Part shown: piece after piece, positions 6,069 to 9,418 of the stretch
How the letters are laid out: the number at the start of each line of letters is the position of its first letter
Numbering within the stretch: the first letter of the stretch is position 1
Assembly (NCBI GenBank): GCA_014763515.1
Contig: JACXVH010000103.1
Span: 1-9,418, forward strand
Length of the DNA stretch: 9,418 bases
Source of the DNA: Flavobacteriaceae bacterium
Lineage (GTDB): Bacteria; Bacteroidota; Bacteroidia; Flavobacteriales; Flavobacteriaceae
Direction: 5' to 3'
Notes under the pieces: model-generated
Database searches by the model: none
The model's input: only the letters and a program-made list of their open reading frames with translations
What the model was told of the DNA's origin: nothing
Made by a program: the position numbers and the translations under genes

Positions 6069-7265
6069 TTAAGCAGTTTTAAGTTTTAAACGTTTCATTC
6101 TTCTCTTAACATTTGCTTGAACTACATAATGATCGATAGTTGGAGCAAATACGTTCATTAATAAAATGGCCATCATAACACCTTCTGGATAAGCTGGGTT
6201 GAAAACTCTAATTAAAATTGAAAACAATCCAATTAAAAATCCATAAATCCATTTTCCAGTATTGGTTTGCGATGCGGTAACTGGGTCTGTTGCCATAAAC
6301 ACAATACCAAATGCAATACCACCTACTAGTAAATGTTGCCACCATTCGAATGCCATTAAACTATAAAATTTACTTCCTTCTACAATTACATTAGCATCTA
6401 CCAAAAAGTTAAAGAAAAATGCCATAAGTGCTGCACCAATAACCGCAGAAAGCATAATACGTGCGCTACCAATTCCTGTTAAAATCAAGAACAATCCTGC
6501 TAATAAAATTAATACAGTTGACGTTTCACCAACTGAACCTGGAATGAATCCCATAAACATATCGTAAGCCGAATGATGTAATTCTTTATTTTGAGCTAAT
6601 TGCCCTAAAATAGTTTCACCTGAAATAGCATCAACCCCATTAGCTTTCATAACGCCATCTACTGCGCCATGAACCCAAACTTTATCCCCAGACATCCAAG
6701 CTGCCCAGTTAAAGAATAAGAAAGCTCGAATTGTTAAAGCAGGATTAAGTACATTCATACCAGTACCACCAAATAACTCTTTACCAATGATTACACCAAA
6801 GGCAACTGCAACAGCTAACATCCATAAAGGCAAATCAATTGGCACAATTAATGGCACTAACATACCTGTTACTAAGTATCCTTCTTCTACTTCATGTTTT
6901 TTAACAGTAGCGAAAATAAATTCGATACCTAAACCAACACCGTAAGAAACGATTAATAAAGGAAGAATTTTTTGTAAACCAACGATGAAATTATCTAAAC
7001 TTAAGAAAGCTGTATTTTCAAAACCATTGATTTGTCCGTTCATTTGATAACCAGCATTGAACATACCAAAAAGTAATACTGGAATCATAGCCATAATAAC
7101 CGTGTTCATTACACGTTTTAAATCGGCAGCATCTCTAACATGTGCACCTGAATGCGTAGTTATGTTAGGCATATAAAGAAAAGTGTGTAATGCATTGAAC
7201 GATTGTTCAAATTTAGTACCCTTATACTTTTCTTTTAAATTATGTAAATTTTGTTTTAAACTCAT
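6069..7265 (-). CDS. nqrB: Na+-translocating NADH:quinone reductase subunit B, with variant FMN motif
   Basis: NqrB is the large membrane subunit of the Na+ pump; it holds a covalent FMN and, in Vibrio, riboflavin, and contributes to the quinone site. At 398 residues it is near the Vibrio length (415), with about ten membrane helices. Conserved blocks: HVRDAADLKRVM (42-53), KKHEVEEGYLVTGMLVPLIVP (start 122), KELFGGTGMNVLNPALTIRAF (start 162), IPGSVGETSTV (241-251), FMATDPVTAS (323-332), SGDKVW and RVFNPAYPEGVMMAI (353-367). The FMN motif reads VDAISGETIL (211-220): the usual SGAT is SGET, with Glu217 in the Ala position; Thr218 should still carry FMN. Otherwise the gene looks complete. It begins 28 bases after the nqrA stop, the widest gap in the operon, and is followed by nqrC after three bases. 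Start chosen at MSLKQNL, matching the usual short cytosolic N-terminus. Confidence 0.96.
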   Translation of the reverse strand: MSLKQNLHNLKEKYKGTKFEQSFNALHTFLYMPNITTHSGAHVRDAADLKRVMNTVIMAMIPVLLFGMFNAGYQMNGQINGFENTAFLSLDNFIVGLQKILPLLIVSYGVGLGIEFIFATVKKHEVEEGYLVTGMLVPLIVPIDLPLWMLAVAVAFGVIIGKELFGGTGMNVLNPALTIRAFLFFNWAAWMSGDKVWVHGAVDGVMKANGVDAISGETILGQLAQNKELHHSAYDMFMGFIPGSVGETSTVLILLAGLFLILTGIGSARIMLSAVIGAALMAFFFNFLVDANVIVEGSKFYSLMAFEWWQHLLVGGIAFGIVFMATDPVTASQTNTGKWIYGFLIGLFSILIRVFNPAYPEGVMMAILLMNVFAPTIDHYVVQANVKRRMKRLKLKTA

Positions 7266-7293
7266 TTTTAGTGATATTAAATTTCTTTAGAGA

Positions 7294-8362
7294 TTAACCT
7301 ACTTCTTTAATCATTAAATCTAAACCTTGTCTCACTATTCTTTGATGATCTTGTTTAGAAACATCAACAAATTCAGTTAAAGCAAAATCTTCAGGAGCTA
7401 CTTCGTAAATTCCTAAAGCTTCCATTAAGTCAAGATCTTTAACTAAAATTGCTTTTAATAGCTGCATTGGATAAATATCTAAAGGACAAACTTTTTCATA
7501 TTCACCAGTTAATACAAATCCTCTATGTTCTCCATTTGTATTTGTATTCAAATCGTATTTCTTGTTTGGTGTTAAAAACGAAAACATTCCTGCTCTGTAA
7601 ACACTAAACTTGTTTGGACGTGGTAAATTCCAACCAAAGAAATCATAATCATTTCCTTCAGGAATTGCTGTAACTTGATGATGATAAAAACCTAAGAAAT
7701 CTGCGCTTGATTTTTTATCTCCTGTTAAAACATTTCCACTGATAAGTCTATAATTTCCATCTTTTAAATTTCCAGCAACAACATCACTCATTTGAGCTCC
7801 TGAAATTACTTTCACATAAGATGGTTTTTCAAAACCTGTTCCTGTTAAAGCAACAATTTTTTCAAAATTCATCTTACCTGTCAAGAACAATTCTCCTATA
7901 GACGCAACATCTTCGATTTGAACAACCCAAACACGCTCTCCTTTGTTAATAGGATCTATTGCCGCAATTTGAGTAGAAACCAAACCAACAGGGTGTTTAC
8001 CCGATGCTTTGTGCACTACAACACCTTCAACAGCAGGCATAAAATTAGCCTCTGGAGATATAGTAACATGAACACTTCCCGATGTTAATTTAGTTAACGC
8101 TAAAAACCCAGCCTCTAAAGCTTCTTTTTTATCAGACAATACGAAGTTTAAATCTCCTTGAAGTGGCGCAGAATTAATTCCTGAAACAAAAATCGCTTTT
8201 GGAGTATCTGCTGAGTTAGCCACAACTTTTTGGTGTGATACCATGAAAATCGGAAGGTTTAATTGCATAGACTTTCGAGCGGGTTACTGTAGCTATTTCA
8301 TGAGCTGCCTCACCCTTCAACTTAAGGTCTAAACCCTTTTTAATTCGAATGTCTTTTGACAT
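7294..8362 (-). pseudogene. nqrA: Na+-translocating NADH:quinone reductase subunit A, disrupted by an internal deletion and frameshift
   Basis: NqrA is the cytoplasmic subunit, linked to quinone binding. The N-terminus is read from ATG at 8362: MSKDIRIKKGLDLKLKGEAA through PSDFHGITPK (45 residues, normal NqrA start). This frame then reads Ser-Cys-Gly and stops at 8216-8218. The rest of NqrA continues in another frame from about 8226: VVANSADTPKAIFVSG, then ISGNVLTGDKK, GFYHHQV, FFGWNLPRPNKFSVYRAG, GEYEKVCPLDIYP and a normal C-terminal end, 310 residues in all. Compared with Vibrio NqrA (446 residues), the segment equivalent to about residues 43-137 is missing, including the KVGDKV and SPVSGxVxEIxRG parts of the N-terminal region. 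So about 95 codons are gone and the joint is out of frame; one base skipped at the A5 run (8227-8231) would rejoin the frames but not restore the segment. Translation from an internal ATG at 8268 would give 14 unrelated residues before the NqrA part. Natural deletion or assembly loss are both possible. Confidence 0.88.
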
Positions 8363-8401
8363 GTTATTGAAGATATGGTTAGTACTAATTTTTAAAACGT
8401 A

Positions 8402-8436
8402 CAAATGTAAATAATTAGGTCAATGGTTACCAAAAA
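8402..8436 (-). promoter_or_regulatory. Promoter of the nqr operon
   Basis: On the minus strand TTTTTG (8436-8431) is followed after 21 bases by TACATTTG (8409-8402), fitting the Bacteroidota pattern TTTG-N17-23-TAnnTTTG. The predicted transcript starts about six bases further on, leaving a leader of about 30-35 bases before the nqrA ATG at 8362. An in-frame ATG at 8404 overlaps the -7 element and so cannot be the start. Confidence 0.75.
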
Positions 8437-8501
8437 TATAAGAAGCTAATTTTATTATTTATACTCATTCTAAATTGATAATTTTACATACTTCAGCATA
8501 A

Positions 8502-8536
8502 TTTTTGTCAAATATTTTTAAGATTTATTACTTTTA
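8502..8536 (+). promoter_or_regulatory. Probable promoter of the T9SS Plug gene
   Basis: TTTTTG (8502-8507) is followed after 21 bases by TACTTTTA (8529-8536), one base off TAnnTTTG. The predicted start lies near 8543, about 16 bases before the ATG. It is divergent from the nqr promoter; the AT-rich gap between them shows no other clear operator or structured RNA. Confidence 0.5.
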
Positions 8537-8558
8537 CACCAACACATTACTTTATAGC

Positions 8559-9418
8559 ATGTTTAAAAAGATTGTTACGCCATTTTTATTTTTTACTTTT
8601 TTTGCGATTAACGCTCAAATTGAAAAAGAAGTTTTACCTCCATTTAACATAAAAACTGTTTCCTTTTTCCAAGAAGGAAATAGCGTTTTCCCCTTTTTTA
8701 AATTAGGTGAAAGTTTTGAAATTCAATTCGATGATTTGTATGCTAATGAAGCCGATTATTATTATACAATAACACAGTATAATTACGACTGGACTCCAAC
8801 GAATCTATCTAAAGTTGAATATTTACAAGGCATGGATAATCAAAGAATTATGACTTATCAAAATTCTTACAACACATTACAACCTTACTCGCATTATAAA
8901 CAAGTTTTTCCTAATAAATTCAACAGAATAACTAAAAGCGGTAATTATCTATTGAAAATTTTTAACGATGAACAAGAATTAGTTTTTTCAAAAAAATTTA
9001 TCATTTATGAAGACCAACTTGGAGTAAGCATGCAAGTAAGAAGAGCTAGAGATTTTGAATCTATAAACGAAAAACAAAATATTGAATTAGTCATTAATTA
9101 CGGAGAAAACATATTACAAAACCCAAAACAAAATGTAAAAATTGCAATCTTTCAAAATGGTAATTGGAACACGGCAATATTTAATATTAAGCCACAATAT
9201 ACTATTGGTTCCGAATTAATTTATAGGTATAACAAGGAAACTCAATTTTGGGCTGGTAATGAATTTTACATTTTCGACACTTCAAATATTAGATTAACAA
9301 ACAACACAGTGGCTCAGGTTACAGCTGGAGATATTTACAATTCGCACTTGTATTTAAATGGAGCAAGGAAAAATAAAACATATACTTACTTCCCAGATTT
9401 TAATGGTAATTTTTACAT
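8559..9418 (+). CDS. Type IX secretion system Plug-type protein (DUF5103 family), N-terminal part
   Basis: In Flavobacterium johnsoniae the Plug protein binds the periplasmic end of the SprA translocon and seals it when no cargo/PorV is bound. The frame is open from ATG 8559 to the end of the window (286 full codons), so the C-terminal part is outside. A Sec signal peptide is clear: Lys-Lys, a Phe-rich hydrophobic core, and a cleavage site after AINA before Gln20. The mature part begins with the family pattern PPFNIKTVSFF, then LGESFEIQFDDL, DYYYTITQYNYDW, KVEYLQGMDNQRI, NSYNTLQPYSHYKQVFP and SGNYLLKIF, which I recognise as the first DUF5103 / T9SS plug domain. A second domain seems to begin around residue 155. 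It agrees with a gliding or secreting member of the Bacteroidota. The family call is firm; that it acts as the Plug rather than a paralogue is inferred. Confidence 0.88.
   Translation, partial: MFKKIVTPFLFFTFFAINAQIEKEVLPPFNIKTVSFFQEGNSVFPFFKLGESFEIQFDDLYANEADYYYTITQYNYDWTPTNLSKVEYLQGMDNQRIMTYQNSYNTLQPYSHYKQVFPNKFNRITKSGNYLLKIFNDEQELVFSKKFIIYEDQLGVSMQVRRARDFESINEKQNIELVINYGENILQNPKQNVKIAIFQNGNWNTAIFNIKPQYTIGSELIYRYNKETQFWAGNEFYIFDTSNIRLTNNTVAQVTAGDIYNSHLYLNGARKNKTYTYFPDFNGNFY

Noticed and set aside
8222..8236. Programmed +1 frameshifting in nqrA
   Set aside because: It would rejoin the frames but not replace the ~95 missing codons, and no stimulatory structure or known slippery stop context is visible.
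7294..8268. A complete 324-residue NqrA starting at 8268
   Set aside because: The first 14 residues are an out-of-frame reading of codons for IKPSDFHGITPK; the correct frame enters only after the joint near 8226.
2689..8362. Assignment of the operon to Rnf rather than NQR
   Set aside because: Gene order A-F, NqrF ferredoxin-FNR fusion, and NqrA and NqrB sequence match NQR; no RnfB/RnfC-type proteins are present.
8216..8404. A separate 62-residue gene starting at 8404
   Set aside because: From residue 15 it is the NqrA N-terminus; the ATG at 8404 overlaps the -7 promoter element, so the true start is 8362 and this is the first part of the broken nqrA.
1..9418. CRISPR arrays, tRNA or rRNA genes, insertion sequences, defence genes
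   Set aside because: No spaced direct repeats, tRNA-like or rRNA-like sequence, transposase frames or terminal repeats were seen; the window is almost filled by the genes listed.

Overview
The window is AT-rich, uses Bacteroidota-type promoter elements (TAnnTTTG with an upstream TTTTTG) and has no obvious Shine-Dalgarno sites. Its proteins resemble those of Flavobacteriaceae: a T9SS Plug protein, a flavobacterial-type NQR operon with the TAHPVEHP-type insert in NqrF, and a 'VLHFAPE' methyltransferase. A Flavobacterium-like chromosome is the best guess; the species cannot be told from the sequence alone.

Layout. Bases 1-1143 (+) hold the 3' end of a type I methionine aminopeptidase gene (map) and a class I SAM-dependent methyltransferase whose start overlaps the map stop by one base (TAATG). 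Bases 1144-1262 are a short convergent intergenic region with a hairpin terminator. Bases 1263-2619 (-) hold two overlapping genes: a 120-residue protein of unknown function, then the lipoprotein FAD:protein FMN transferase ApbE. A strong palindromic terminator (2653-2685) separates them from the six-gene NQR locus, nqrA-B-C-D-E-F (8362 down to 2689, - strand), which is tightly packed with gaps of 2-3 bases from nqrB to nqrF. An AT-rich divergent promoter region (8363-8558) separates nqrA from a Plug-type (DUF5103) gene of the type IX secretion system on the + strand, which runs off the end of the window.

How the genes work together. NqrA-F form the Na+-translocating NADH:quinone oxidoreductase. 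ApbE, encoded next to it, attaches FMN covalently to threonines in NqrB and NqrC, so enzyme and substrates are neighbours.

The most notable observation is that this NQR locus appears damaged in two places while nqrB, nqrC, nqrD and nqrE look intact. nqrA has lost about 95 codons near its N-terminus and the two remaining parts are in different frames (junction near 8226-8231). nqrF ends at 'HESPEE' immediately before the terminator and lacks the usual C-terminal segment of about 34 residues with the CGPP motif, which closes the NADH site. Either the enzyme is recently inactivated or altered in this strain, or the assembly or sequence has lost material at both points. I see no clear evidence of a wholly new system. 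The 120-residue protein between nqrF and apbE is the least understood gene here.
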